From contig JAIXOI010000027.1 in NCBI GenBank assembly GCA_027486795.1, forward strand, positions 62,001 through 126,000: a stretch of 64,000 nt of DNA, given 5' to 3'. Made by a program: the position numbers and the translations under genes. Numbering within the stretch: position 1 is the stretch's first letter; every line of letters starts with the position of its first letter. Shown here one piece after another: positions 18,594 to 27,375 of the stretch. A model generated the notes under the pieces. That model ran no database searches and was not told the origin of the DNA. It saw only the letters and a list, made by a program, of their open reading frames with translations. Source of the DNA: Sphingobacteriales bacterium. GTDB taxonomy: Bacteria > Bacteroidota > Bacteroidia > Chitinophagales > CAIOSU01.

Positions 18594-19256
18594 TTAAATC
18601 CTTTTCACTATCAGGTTTTCGCTTACCTTCTCTGATAGGAAAACTGACTCGGTGCTATTTATACGCACCAATCGAGAGTTGTCGTAGCTGTTTACCTCTA
18701 TCACGTCAACCCGCGAACCGATGTTCAACTTGATACGGTCAAGATATTGCAAAAACGCCACCGACTGCTCTCCTACCCTTACCACAATACCCTTCTCGGC
18801 TACTTGCAATTCATTTAGGCTAATGGGCTCATGGTGATGTATGTTGCCTTCGGCATCAGGTATCGGGTCGCCATGCGGGTCGTTGGTGGGGTAACCAAGA
18901 AATACCTCCAACCGGCTTATTAAATCGGGCGTTTTTATATGCTCTAGCTCTTCGGCTATCACGTGCACTTCATCCCATTTATAACCTAGCTTATCTACCA
19001 GAAATACTTCCCACAAGCGATGGCTGCGTATTAGCTCAATGGCAATATTGCGGCCAGTGTCGGTAAGTTGCACTCCCTTATATTTCTCATAAGCTACCAA
19101 TTGCTTATCAGATAGACGTTTCAACATATCGCTAACCGATGCGGCCGTGGTTTGAGTTTCGGCGGCTATGTTATTGGTCGATATGTTTTCTGGGCCCTTT
19201 AGCGAGAGCTTGAAAATAGCTTTTAGATAGTTTTCTTCGGTGGTGGATAATACCAA
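18594..19256 (-). CDS. DtxR/MntR-family metal-dependent transcriptional regulator
   Basis: 220 residues. The N-terminal winged helix-turn-helix (about 5-65) contains TTAASVSDMLKRLSDKQLV. The dimerisation/metal-binding domain (about 70-140) contains SHRLWEVFLVDKLGY and EELEHIK, with His/Glu ligands in the usual places. A C-terminal FeoA/SH3-like domain (about 145-220) is present, as in full-length DtxR and IdeR-type members. Proteins of this class bind Mn(II) or Fe(II) and repress metal-uptake genes. No metal transporter is adjacent, although a putative metal-related TonB receptor lies about 1 kb away. The gene starts on an ATG well supported by the domain. Confidence 0.92.
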   Translation of the reverse strand: MVLSTTEENYLKAIFKLSLKGPENISTNNIAAETQTTAASVSDMLKRLSDKQLVAYEKYKGVQLTDTGRNIAIELIRSHRLWEVFLVDKLGYKWDEVHVIAEELEHIKTPDLISRLEVFLGYPTNDPHGDPIPDAEGNIHHHEPISLNELQVAEKGIVVRVGEQSVAFLQYLDRIKLNIGSRVDVIEVNSYDNSRLVRINSTESVFLSEKVSENLIVKRI

Positions 19257-19557
19257 AACGCGGGTTTTATTTCAAAGATAACAGAAGGAGCGTAAAACGA
19301 GAAAATCCACACCAGATGACCGGCGTGGATTTTCTAATAGTGCATTGTTACCTATAATAATCAATGCATGAACAAAAGGAACAATAACAAGACTGTATTT
19401 TAAACTGACAGGTTGTATGGGCTCGAAATTTATTAATTTGCCATTTTGGCATTAAAATTAAGAACAAATCAGCCATTTTGTCTTAAATGTAGCATTGGTA
19501 TTTGAATTGCTAATAGGAAATCATTAAAACGAACTTAAAACCTAAAAACAATAAGCA
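19257..19557. other. Divergent intergenic region upstream of hsp20
   Basis: This 300-bp gap separates the DtxR-type regulator and the Hsp20 gene and should hold both promoters. It contains the short palindrome TGCCATTTTGGCA at about 19439-19451 and a second GCCATTTTG about 35 bp later, just upstream of hsp20. These could be operator half-sites, but no known motif is matched. Nothing else is recognisable. Confidence 0.35.
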
Positions 19558-19992
19558 ATGAGACATTTAAAATGGATGCGCAACGACCCTTTGTTTGCCA
19601 ATGTAGTAAACAACAATTTGCCTAATTTCTTTAACGACGATTTGTTCCGCAAAGAGTTCCTCTCAACCCGCCCGGCGGTAAATATTAAAGAAAACGAGAA
19701 AAGCTATGGCTTGGAGTTGGCCGCCCCTGGCTTTGTGAAAGAAGATTTCAAAATCGATTTAGACCATGATATCTTAACCATTTCGGTAGAACAGGAACAA
19801 AAAGAAGAGGTGACCAAAGACGGCTACACCCGCAGGGAGTTTAACTATGCTTCCTTTAAGCGTTCGTTTACATTACCCGAAACGGTGGATAGTGAAAAGA
19901 TAACAGCTGGCTATACCAATGGCATTTTGAATGTAACCTTGCCAAAAAAAGAGCAAGAGCAACAATTGAAACGCGCCATTACTATTAGCTAA
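19558..19992 (+). CDS. Hsp20/alpha-crystallin family small heat-shock protein
   Basis: 144 residues. The alpha-crystallin domain (about 37-130) begins at RPAVNIKENEKSYGLELAAPG, includes FKIDLDHDILTISVEQEQ, and closes with the hallmark YASFKRSFTLPETVD and YTNGILNVTLPKK. A short C-terminal extension follows but lacks a clear I-x-I/V motif. Small heat-shock proteins hold unfolding proteins in a refoldable state without ATP. The gene is monocistronic and ends before a long-stem terminator shared with the convergent TonB receptor gene. Confidence 0.95.
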   Translation: MRHLKWMRNDPLFANVVNNNLPNFFNDDLFRKEFLSTRPAVNIKENEKSYGLELAAPGFVKEDFKIDLDHDILTISVEQEQKEEVTKDGYTRREFNYASFKRSFTLPETVDSEKITAGYTNGILNVTLPKKEQEQQLKRAITIS

Positions 19993-20020
19993 GGCAAAAG
20001 AAGTGAGAATAGGTTGGTTA

Positions 20021-20060
20021 AGCGAAGGGCGTGCAAATTGCACGCCCTTCGCTTTTCTAT
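20021..20060 (+). terminator. Terminator after hsp20
   Basis: A 13-bp stem AGCGAAGGGCGTG/CACGCCCTTCGCT closes the loop CAAATTG (one base offset possible) and is followed by a T-rich tract. It lies against the stop codon of the convergent receptor gene. Confidence 0.88.
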
Positions 20061-22291
20061 TTTTTCTCATCCCCATGCTTATGCGGAATGGTAAACCTTA
20101 CGCCAACATAAGCCATTTGACCAAATATCGGCCCCCAAATAGAGGAAGCATCAAATTCGGTACTGAAGGGCCTATCGGCAGCAATGATGGGGTTGTGTTG
20201 TTTGTATCCTGTTAAGTTCTCACCACCCACATATACTTCCCACTGTTTCCAGATGCGAGTAATTTGTGCATTCAGCACCACATATACGGGTGAGTAGTCG
20301 CTAGAAAGGTTTAGCTCACCGCTGCTGAAGCTAGATGGAAGCCGAGCACGGCCATTCAATTGGGCCGTAACATCAAATAGCCAACGCTTGTTGCGGGTGG
20401 TGTAGCCAACATTGAACTGCCCAGCATGGCGCGGCGTAAACAAGCGCGCCTCCAACTTGCCGTTGTAGGTAGTTTTTACATCATTAAATTTGTAAGCCAA
20501 CCTCAACTCTAGGCCCCGTAGCACCTCCCCTATCACTTCAATTTGAAAACTATTGGCATAAGAGCGCCCATTGAGGTTATAAAAGATGGACTTGTTGCGG
20601 TCTGCATCCAAATCGAGCACTACTTGATTGGTAAACTCCGTGCGATAAAAGTCGACATTGACGCTATACTCGCGGTTTTTGCTTAGCCACTTTTGTGTAA
20701 AGCTTCCACCAAAAGTCCAGCTCTCCTCGGGCTGTAGCTCTTTGGCCACTTCAATTTGCCTAGAACTAACCAACACATTGGTGTTTTCGGCCAATATGCT
20801 GGCTACCCTATACCCCCGCCCTGCCGATGCCCGGAAGGTGGTCATCTCCTTTGGGCTATACTTTATGTGCAAGCGCGGTGTGGCGAACACCCCATATAGG
20901 TTATGATAATCAACGCGCATACCTGCCAAAAGCGTAAACACGGTAAGGTGCGTATATTGATACTCGCCAAATACCCCTGGAACCAACTCACGGCGCTTAA
21001 GGTCCAAATTACTGAATTGCTCACGGTAGTCATCCAATAAAAAGCTCGCTCCAGTCTTTAGTTGATGATTGGTATTATTGATGTTGGTCTGGAAGATAAG
21101 GTTGGAATAATAGTGGGTATTCTCTCCCTTGTAATCGTTATTACCAAAGAAACCCTGCATTTGATGGTAGGCTACTTCGTTTATCCAACCCATGCTTCTA
21201 TTGATGCCTTTATCAAACACACGTCCTGTTTTCAAAAAGCCCTCGTACCGATTGGTGGTAAGATCCATGCCGTAATATGGCTGCTCGCTGCGCGATAGTT
21301 TAGGGTCAAATAGCTTTTGCCCACCTATGCGGCCTTCGTACAAGCCGCGAACGGCTCCTTGCACCTCCCAACCTTTGTTAAAATACGACCAGCGGTTCAT
21401 TACGTTTACTTGCTGGTTGAGCGGAATATCCAAAAAACCGTCGTGGTTCATATCTGTTCGGGTGCGGAAGGCGCTGCCATGCACCATCAATAAGGTACTC
21501 AGTTTTTTATTGAATTCATTGGCCAAGTTCAGGTTTACTTCACTCCTGCCCATATGGTTGGCATATACATTCACGTGCAGCCTATCGGCTTCATCGGGTT
21601 TTTTAAGCTCAATATTTATTTGCCCAACCATGGCCTCGTAGCCATTAACTACAGTGCCCACCCCTTTGCTTATCTGCACGCTCTCTAGCCAAGTGCCGGG
21701 CAAGTGAGCCATACCATAAGTGCGCCCCAAGCCACGGATGCTCGGTATATTCTCAATCATCAGTTGGGTATAAATGCCATCCAAACCCAACATGCGGATA
21801 ACCTTAGCGCCTGTAACGCCATCGGCAAAGTTTACGTCAACTGCGGCATCGGTTTCAAAGCTTTCCGAAAGGTTGCAGCAAGCAGCCTTCTTAAATTCTT
21901 TTTCTGATAGCGTAATGCTATTTATAGCACTGGTAGTACTGTAATTGGTACCACTTTTAGTAGCTTCAATGGTGGCTATATCCAGTTGTTTGGGTTTGCT
22001 TAGCAACACCTCCAGTTTATCGCCGGGTTTCACGCTGAAGGTATCGTTGCTGAATCCGATATAGCTAACCACCAACTGGGTTTGTACTGGGTGCGGTTCA
22101 ATGCTAAAGTAACCTTCGGCATTGGTGGTGGTGCCTATGGTAGTGTTTAGCCAATATACATTAGCACTATAAACGGGCAACTTGCCCTCAGCCGCGCTCT
22201 CTTGCACATAACCTTCAATAACCTGTGCCTGCGCTGCAAAGCAGCCAAACAGTATTAAGGCAAGTAAAGACATTATTCTAAAACTCATCAT
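20057..22291 (-). CDS. TonB-dependent receptor, probably metal-related
   Basis: 744 residues with a signal peptide ending near AAQAQ. A CarboxypepD_reg-like domain (about 25-110) is followed by a plug with the unusual double cysteine KKAACCNLSESFETDAAVDV near residue 140, then the IRMLGLDGIYTQLMIENIP and VVNGYEAMVGQINIELKKP blocks. The barrel ends with FTIPHKHGDEKK, a His/Lys-rich tail after the terminal strand. This subfamily, with the AACCNLSESFE motif, is often found in Bacteroidota beside heavy-metal genes. The upstream HYC_CC_PP gene, 63 bp away on the same strand, agrees with that. Copper or zinc is therefore an inference; the receptor class is certain. Confidence 0.9.
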   Translation of the reverse strand: MMSFRIMSLLALILFGCFAAQAQVIEGYVQESAAEGKLPVYSANVYWLNTTIGTTTNAEGYFSIEPHPVQTQLVVSYIGFSNDTFSVKPGDKLEVLLSKPKQLDIATIEATKSGTNYSTTSAINSITLSEKEFKKAACCNLSESFETDAAVDVNFADGVTGAKVIRMLGLDGIYTQLMIENIPSIRGLGRTYGMAHLPGTWLESVQISKGVGTVVNGYEAMVGQINIELKKPDEADRLHVNVYANHMGRSEVNLNLANEFNKKLSTLLMVHGSAFRTRTDMNHDGFLDIPLNQQVNVMNRWSYFNKGWEVQGAVRGLYEGRIGGQKLFDPKLSRSEQPYYGMDLTTNRYEGFLKTGRVFDKGINRSMGWINEVAYHQMQGFFGNNDYKGENTHYYSNLIFQTNINNTNHQLKTGASFLLDDYREQFSNLDLKRRELVPGVFGEYQYTHLTVFTLLAGMRVDYHNLYGVFATPRLHIKYSPKEMTTFRASAGRGYRVASILAENTNVLVSSRQIEVAKELQPEESWTFGGSFTQKWLSKNREYSVNVDFYRTEFTNQVVLDLDADRNKSIFYNLNGRSYANSFQIEVIGEVLRGLELRLAYKFNDVKTTYNGKLEARLFTPRHAGQFNVGYTTRNKRWLFDVTAQLNGRARLPSSFSSGELNLSSDYSPVYVVLNAQITRIWKQWEVYVGGENLTGYKQHNPIIAADRPFSTEFDASSIWGPIFGQMAYVGVRFTIPHKHGDEKK

Positions 22292-22353
22292 GGGTGTATA
22301 TTAAAATGAAAAAACAGCCAAGTAACGACTGGCACGCTCATTTTAACATAGAC

Positions 22354-22788
22354 TCATAATATATACACTTGCAACTGCGCTACGCGCCGCTTATTGCTGG
22401 GCGGTGGTGGGTTGTTGTATTGGGGCAACAATGCCGAAAGCTCGGAAAATGCCAAATCGATATTGGGAAGTGCTACGACGCCCATAACTGGCAATAGCGA
22501 CTGTTGGTAGCTAAAATGGTCATCGGTGAGCTGGGGTATATCAAGTTGGTGGTAGCTTGCGGTTTCTTGACAACAGTTGTTCTCAGTATTAGATTCGGTT
22601 GATGCTACTGCAACAGATGAACAGCATGCATGGTTGCTGCTTACCGCAGTGCCCGAAACAGCAAACAAGCTTATGCCCTTTTGACCTGTAACTAAGCAGG
22701 TGTGCTCGTATATACCGATACCAATGTTGCTGGCTAGCATCAATGCTACCAATAACAAACTACCAATGTATCGAGGTGTGGACTTCAA
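22354..22788 (-). CDS. HYC_CC_PP family exported small protein
   Basis: 144 residues with a signal peptide or N-terminal helix. The family name reflects a His-x-Cys motif, a double Cys and a proline pair. Here EHTCLVTGQKGISLF, ACCSS and NCCQE, then YNNPPPPSNKRR, and a hydrophobic C-terminus QVYIL occur in that order. The paired cysteines suggest metal or disulfide binding in the periplasm. It precedes the TonB receptor at 20057-22291 on the same strand and is probably co-transcribed with it. The biochemical function of the family is not established. Confidence 0.75.
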   Translation of the reverse strand: MKSTPRYIGSLLLVALMLASNIGIGIYEHTCLVTGQKGISLFAVSGTAVSSNHACCSSVAVASTESNTENNCCQETASYHQLDIPQLTDDHFSYQQSLLPVMGVVALPNIDLAFSELSALLPQYNNPPPPSNKRRVAQLQVYIL

Positions 22789-22830
22789 TTGGAATTTGAA
22801 ATTTAAAATTCAAAATTTAAAATCGCCTGG
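22786..22830. repeat. AT-rich 7-bp-period array
   Basis: The words GGAATTT GAAATTT AAAATTC AAAATTT AAAATCG follow one another at a 7-bp period at the 5' end of the HYC_CC_PP gene. Confidence 0.7.
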
Positions 22831-22905
22831 AATTTATCCTTTTATTTAAAAACAATGTTCACAAAACACATCTCAAAATACACTTGATAAATCGCACTTT
22901 AAAAA

Positions 22906-22937
22906 TCTTGTGTCTTGTGTCTTGTGTCTTGTGTCTA
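22906..22937. repeat. Perfect heptamer array (CTTGTGT)4
   Basis: Just over four perfect tandem copies of CTTGTGT lie about 120 bp upstream of the HYC_CC_PP gene. The same heptamer is used at 10461-10508. Confidence 0.9.
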
Positions 22938-23046
22938 TGCAACAACGCAAACTTACCCAAAAAAGTTATGCAACATATTTGCAGATATAAAAAAGGCATC
23001 GTTTGGATGTACCAAACGATGCCATATAACTTAAATTAACTTTTTG

Positions 23047-23256
23047 TTAAGCTTCTAAGTCCGCTGCCTTTTTTCTGCGGTCATAGATTTTTTTCGCACC
23101 TATAGATGCGCCTATGATCAAAAGCACTGCAGCGCCACCGTCAACTGGTATAGCCAGCGGAGGAGGTGGAGGTGGAGGTGGACCAGCCAATAACTGACTC
23201 ACACTGAACACGATAAGTGCAGCAACTAAGGTGAATATTACAAGTAAATTTTTCAT
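23047..23256 (-). CDS. PID-CTERM sorting-signal small protein
   Basis: 69 residues. A signal peptide is followed by a run of eight prolines and then IPVDGGAAVLLIIGASIGAKK with a basic YDRRKK end. This matches the PID-CTERM pattern of Bacteroidota (Pro-Ile-Asp-like motif, one hydrophobic helix, basic tail), a presumed protein-sorting signal. Here the signal is almost the entire mature protein, and the usual Ile-Asp is replaced by Val-Asp. The role of these miniature proteins is unknown. It is monocistronic, with nothing recognisable immediately upstream except a gene remnant. Confidence 0.8.
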   Translation of the reverse strand: MKNLLVIFTLVAALIVFSVSQLLAGPPPPPPPPLAIPVDGGAAVLLIIGASIGAKKIYDRRKKAADLEA

Positions 23257-23318
23257 TCTAGTAGCTTTTAAAAGGCCTTTAGCCTTGTTCGCATTTACAA
23301 ATTTACGGTTAATATAGC

Positions 23319-23493
23319 TTATTTCCCAGAATTAACAAAAACTTTTTCAGTTTTTGTGTCCTGTCCATTAATCAGGCGTATAAAATAATAGCCATTTACT
23401 GCATTTTCCATGCTTATTACAAAGCTATCGTTCACAAATTGCTCAGTAGTAGTGATAGTTACTTTACACTTGATTATAGAACATATTATTGTC
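23319..23493 (-). pseudogene. Remnant of a T9SS type A sorting-domain protein
   Basis: Read on the minus strand, an open frame of about 55 codons without a start ends at TAA (complement of 23319-23321). It contains VISMENAVNGYYFIRLING followed by TEKVFVNSGK, which is the end of a T9SS type A C-terminal domain. Upstream the frame meets a stop codon and no remainder of a protein is present. It is therefore a degraded 3' end of a secreted-protein gene. Confidence 0.7.
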
Positions 23494-23586
23494 AAAAGCG
23501 TTCAAGAGGTAAAAAAGGACATTAGTGTATTTACTTAGATTTCCTCACACTATCAGCTCATTTTCTAAAATACACTACTCACTTCC

Positions 23587-24471
23587 TCAAAACAACCGCA
23601 ACAACTCATCCAGCTCTTTTAGCTTTTCGGTGTTGTTGTCGGTTTCGTAGCCTTGCTTAAGGTACTGAAGGTAAATTTTGATGGTTTCGCGGTTGCGAAT
23701 AGGCAGGTAGTGCTCTTTAACAGGCTCTTCCTGTATCTTTTTGAGGTATAGCGTTACCTCGTTTCGAGTAAATATAGTGCCGCGGTTAAGCGGGTTAATG
23801 TAGCAGATTATTTGGTCGCGCAGGTCTTCGTCTTCGTCCAAAGTCTCCAAAAAATCTTTGGTATAGCAGGCCACAAAGTGGCGCGGCAGGTTTACGCCAT
23901 ATACGGGCATATCGAGCTCCTGCGCTAATATGGTATATAATATACCCAACGAAATGGAGTTGCCGCGTTTGCTCTCCACCACTTGATTGATGAAGTAGCT
24001 GGGTAAACTAAACTGCTTATCGCTGCTCTTGCCCGTAAAGCCCATTAGCGAGTAAAATACGTGGTTAAACACGTTTATCTGCTCAAACGGGGTAAGGTTG
24101 TAGTTCATCTCCAGCCAAATAGCCCTGCGTATGTAGTCAATCTCACCGCGAAGCTTCACTTCATCAAGGTCGGCATACTGAAAACGCGCGACCAAAAGGG
24201 CACCTCTATACAGATTCTCAGATTCGCTTTCCAACCATTGCTTAAAACCCGCTTGCAGCCCATGAAACTGGATATGCCTAATTATATGCTCAATGCGCTC
24301 TTGCAAAATGCTATCTAGCGCTTCCTCCCAATACGTCTCAAGTTTCGGAATGATTTCGGGGCCATAGCTTGCCAACCTATCCGACACGTGGGTGTATATC
24401 TCCTGGTCGGGGTCATCAAGCAATTGCAACAAAGCTTGCAGTTCGCGTTCGCTGTTGGCCGGTTCTATCAT
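23587..24471 (-). CDS. Transglutaminase-like (SirB1-type) protein
   Basis: 294 residues with no signal peptide. The N-terminal region is helical and contains LLDDPDQEIYTHVSDRLASYG, resembling HEAT-like repeats. The central part matches the transglutaminase-like SirB1 family: FEQINVFNHVFYSLMGFTG, then the block SYFINQVVESKRGNSISLGILY, and LDMPVYGVNLPRHFVACY with a conserved His. The usual catalytic Cys of transglutaminases is not evident, as in many SirB1 homologues. The C-terminus contains TPR-like helices. Its ATG overlaps the topA stop by 4 bp (ATGA), which implies translational coupling. The function is unknown. Confidence 0.78.
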   Translation of the reverse strand: MIEPANSERELQALLQLLDDPDQEIYTHVSDRLASYGPEIIPKLETYWEEALDSILQERIEHIIRHIQFHGLQAGFKQWLESESENLYRGALLVARFQYADLDEVKLRGEIDYIRRAIWLEMNYNLTPFEQINVFNHVFYSLMGFTGKSSDKQFSLPSYFINQVVESKRGNSISLGILYTILAQELDMPVYGVNLPRHFVACYTKDFLETLDEDEDLRDQIICYINPLNRGTIFTRNEVTLYLKKIQEEPVKEHYLPIRNRETIKIYLQYLKQGYETDNNTEKLKELDELLRLF

Positions 24472-26816
24472 TTTTTCGCTCCTCTACGGGCCGGGGCTTT
24501 TCCTTTTGCGCCGCCCGATGGTTTGGTGTTGGCAATAATTCCTTCAATAGCTGCTAGGTCAAGCGTTGCCGGGTCGGTGGTTTTAGGTATTTTATAATTC
24601 TCCTTGCCCGCCTTAATGTAAGGGCCAAATCGACCATTCAACACCTGTATCTCCCCGTCTTTGAACGAGCTGATGAACTTATTGGCATCGGCTTCTTTCT
24701 TAGCCATAATCAAGGCCACAGCAGCCTCCATATCTAAATCTTGTGGGTCAATGGCTTTCGGTATCGATACAAAACCGCTGTCATACTTCACATACGGGCC
24801 AAACCTGCCCAAACCCACGCTCACCTCTTTACCCTCATACTCGCCCAACGATTTAGGAAAATCAAAAAGTTTCAAGGCATCATCTAACGTAATGGTATCA
24901 ATGCTCTGATCTTCTTTTAACTTAGCGTAGCGAGGCTTCTCCTCCCCTTCTACAGTTTTGCCAATTTGCGCCATAGGGCCAAAGCGACCAATACGCGCCG
25001 ACACCGGCTTGCCTGTTTTAGGGTCGATGCCTAGCTCGCGTTCACCGCTGGCGCGCTCGGCGGTTTCAATAGTATCTTCCACGCTTTTATGGAACGGGAT
25101 GTAGAAACTATCAATCATTTTGGCCCACTCAATATTGCCGTTGGCAATTTCGTCAAACTCCTCTTCAATCTTAGCTGTGAAGTGGTAGTCCATTACCTTC
25201 ACAAAATGCTCGGCCAAGAAATCGTTTACCACCCTACCCACATCCGTAGGAAACAACTTGGCCTTTTCGGCGCCCGTGTTCTCGGTTTCGGTTTTGGTTT
25301 TAATGGTATCGGCAGCCAACGTAAGCACTTGGTATTTGCGCTCCACACCTTCGCGATCGGTGCGCTCTACATAGCCACGCTTCTGTATGGTGCTAATAGT
25401 TGGCGCGTAGGTAGAAGGACGGCCAATGCCCAATTCCTCCAACTTCTTCACCAACGATGCTTCATTGTATCTCGGGGCCGCTTTGCTGAAACGCTCACGG
25501 GCGGTCATGTTCTCTAATGGCAACAATTGCCCGGCGCTCAATGGTGGCAACATGCCTTCTGCTTCCTCATCGCTCTCGTCGTCGCTGCTCTCCATGTATA
25601 GTTTCAAGAAACCATCAAACAAGAGCACTTCGCCTTGCGCTTGCAGTTCATCTTTATTGGTACTGATGTCAATTTTAACGGTAGTGCGCTCCAATTGGGC
25701 ATCGGCCATTTGGCTCGCCACGGCGCGTTTCCATATCAACTCATACAAACGCCTTTCTTCGTTAGAGCCTTCAATGGTTTGGTTCTCAAAGTAAGTTGGC
25801 CTGATGGCTTCGTGGGCCTCTTGCGCGCTGGCGTTTTTGCTCTTGTACTTGCGCACTTTAGAGTATTGCTCGCCAAAGCTGTTTTTGATAGCCACTGCGG
25901 CCGCTGCCAAGGCAGTGTCGCCCAGGTTCACGCTATCGGTACGCATGTAGGTTATATGCCCCGCCTCGTATAGCTTTTGGGCTATGCTCATGGTGCGGGT
26001 TACGTTGTAGCTCAGCTTACGGCTGGCCTCCTGTTGCAGGGTACTGGTTGTAAACGGCGCGGCTGGGCTTTTGCTGGCCGGCTTGGTTTGTATATCCTTA
26101 ATGGTGTAGTTGGCGCCTTTGCAGCTTTCCAAAAACGCCAAGGCATCTTTATCGGTATCTAGTTTGCGGTTTAGCTCGGCTTTCAATTTACCTTGGCGCC
26201 CTTTGCTATCCTTTACATCGAATATGGCCGTAACCTTAAACGACGATTGGCTATTGAACTCTTGTATCTCGCGCTCGCGCTCTACAATAATGCGCACCGC
26301 CACCGATTGCACGCGGCCCGCCGAAAGCGAGCCCGCCATGCTTATTTTGCGCCACAATATAGGCGAAAGCTCAAAACCTACCAGCCTATCCAATACACGG
26401 CGGGCTTGTTGGGCATTCACTAAGTTTAAATCCAATAGGCGCGGGTTATCCACAGCGTTTTGGATGGCATGCTTGGTTATTTCATGAAAAACGATGCGCT
26501 TGGTTACTTTTGGGTTCAGTCCGAGTACTTCGCAAAGGTGCCAGCTAATAGCCTCCCCTTCGCGGTCTTCGTCCGTTGCTAGCCAAACGGTCTCCGCTTC
26601 TTTGGCTTGTTTCTTCAGTTCAGTTACCAGCTTTTGCTTATCGGGTGGTACTATGTACGTTGGTGCGTAATGGTTTTTTAAGTCGATAGCCTTGTTGCCC
26701 TTCTCAAGGTCGCGAATGTGGCCATAGCTACTTACCACCTTGAAATCCTTCCCTAGGAATTTTTCAATGGTCTTTGCTTTGGCTGGTGATTCTACAATCA
26801 ATAAATTCTTCGACAT
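24468..26816 (-). CDS. topA: DNA topoisomerase I
   Basis: 782 residues. The TOPRIM domain starts at MSKNLLIVESPAKAKTIEKFL and includes the metal-binding TDEDREGEAISWHL. The catalytic tyrosine is in HITYMRTDSVNL, near residue 300. The central strand-passage domain contains IGRPSTYAPTISTIQKRGY. The C-terminus has three type I topoisomerase C-terminal repeats, seen as GRFGPYVKYDSG and NGRFGPYIKAGKENY, in place of zinc ribbons, and ends in a basic tail. The enzyme relaxes negative supercoils behind transcription. It is followed by a coupled transglutaminase-like gene and preceded by a 7-bp-period array. Confidence 0.98.
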   Translation of the reverse strand: MSKNLLIVESPAKAKTIEKFLGKDFKVVSSYGHIRDLEKGNKAIDLKNHYAPTYIVPPDKQKLVTELKKQAKEAETVWLATDEDREGEAISWHLCEVLGLNPKVTKRIVFHEITKHAIQNAVDNPRLLDLNLVNAQQARRVLDRLVGFELSPILWRKISMAGSLSAGRVQSVAVRIIVEREREIQEFNSQSSFKVTAIFDVKDSKGRQGKLKAELNRKLDTDKDALAFLESCKGANYTIKDIQTKPASKSPAAPFTTSTLQQEASRKLSYNVTRTMSIAQKLYEAGHITYMRTDSVNLGDTALAAAAVAIKNSFGEQYSKVRKYKSKNASAQEAHEAIRPTYFENQTIEGSNEERRLYELIWKRAVASQMADAQLERTTVKIDISTNKDELQAQGEVLLFDGFLKLYMESSDDESDEEAEGMLPPLSAGQLLPLENMTARERFSKAAPRYNEASLVKKLEELGIGRPSTYAPTISTIQKRGYVERTDREGVERKYQVLTLAADTIKTKTETENTGAEKAKLFPTDVGRVVNDFLAEHFVKVMDYHFTAKIEEEFDEIANGNIEWAKMIDSFYIPFHKSVEDTIETAERASGERELGIDPKTGKPVSARIGRFGPMAQIGKTVEGEEKPRYAKLKEDQSIDTITLDDALKLFDFPKSLGEYEGKEVSVGLGRFGPYVKYDSGFVSIPKAIDPQDLDMEAAVALIMAKKEADANKFISSFKDGEIQVLNGRFGPYIKAGKENYKIPKTTDPATLDLAAIEGIIANTKPSGGAKGKAPARRGAKK

Positions 26817-26825
26817 GGCATTTTT

Positions 26826-26861
26826 TTAGACACAATACGCAAGACACAAGACAAAAGACGG
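26826..26861. repeat. Degenerate heptamer array upstream of topA
   Basis: GACACAA TACGCAA GACACAA GACAAAA GACGGGC run at a 7-bp period within 12 bp of the topA start. The words are the complement of the TTGTGTC heptamers at 10461 and 22906. Confidence 0.65.
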
Positions 26862-27076
26862 GCAACTTATGTTGTGTTTTATCCTAAATTAGTTAACTAA
26901 CAATGCAATAATAGAGTTTACTCACAAACAATTCAAAAAAGCCTTCGTTGCGATATGCACATTGGAATGTAGAAGTGCGGAAAATGGACGCTCTGATAGC
27001 CCTGCATTTCATGGATTCGAATGCATTATACTTTTTGGGCGAGAACTTGTATGCACTTTTACGCTGAAAACCCAAA

Positions 27077-27196
27077 CGTGTCATGGTGAGCGAGGCACTC
27101 TATTCACTTGTGCAAAGCCCCCCGTCCGTGTCATGGTGAGCGGATGTCATAGTGAGCGTAGTCGAACTACGAACCATCCGCAACGTAGGTGGCATA
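27077..27196 (+). repeat. Three partial copies of the TCATGGTGAGCG repeat
   Basis: Copies start at 27077, 27127 and 27144. The first two are truncated after GGTGAGCG; the third extends through CGAACCATCCGCAACGTAGG. The family is the one whose inverted copies bracket the GIY-YIG gene (27295 and 27725). Confidence 0.75.
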
Positions 27197-27224
27197 ATAC
27201 CATTATCAAGGTTTTATGAATGGG

Positions 27225-27246
27225 CAGCAAGTTGAAAAACTTATGC
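27225..27246 (+). repeat. P-family hairpin (CAAGTT-GAAA-AACTT)
   Basis: GCAGCAAGTT and AACTTATGC form a hairpin around GAAA. It resembles the hairpins at 38222, 42051 and 52027, which share the outer GCA/CGC-type arms. Confidence 0.5.
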
Positions 27247-27294
27247 TTTGAATTGCGCGAAGCCTGAAATTCAGTTTTCCAATGTCCCCCATCA

Positions 27295-27345
27295 CGTGTC
27301 ATGGTGAGCGTAGCCGAACCATCCGCAGTGTAGGAGGCATAATGT
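27295..27345 (+). repeat. Left inverted copy bracketing the GIY-YIG gene
   Basis: The copy GTGTCATGGTGAGCG, continuing with GCCGAACCATCCGCAGTG and AGGAGGCATAAT, ends about 30 bp before the GIY-YIG start codon. Its near-identical reverse complement lies at 27725-27771 downstream of the gene. Confidence 0.85.
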
Positions 27346-27375
27346 AATTCTTGCCCTTTTCTGTAATTTTAAAGC

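Noticed and set aside
19430-19557. Sigma-54 or HrcA (CIRCE) control site before hsp20
   Set aside because: TTGGCATTAAAATT lacks the GC element at -12, and the palindrome TGCCATTTTGGCA is too short and different from CIRCE.
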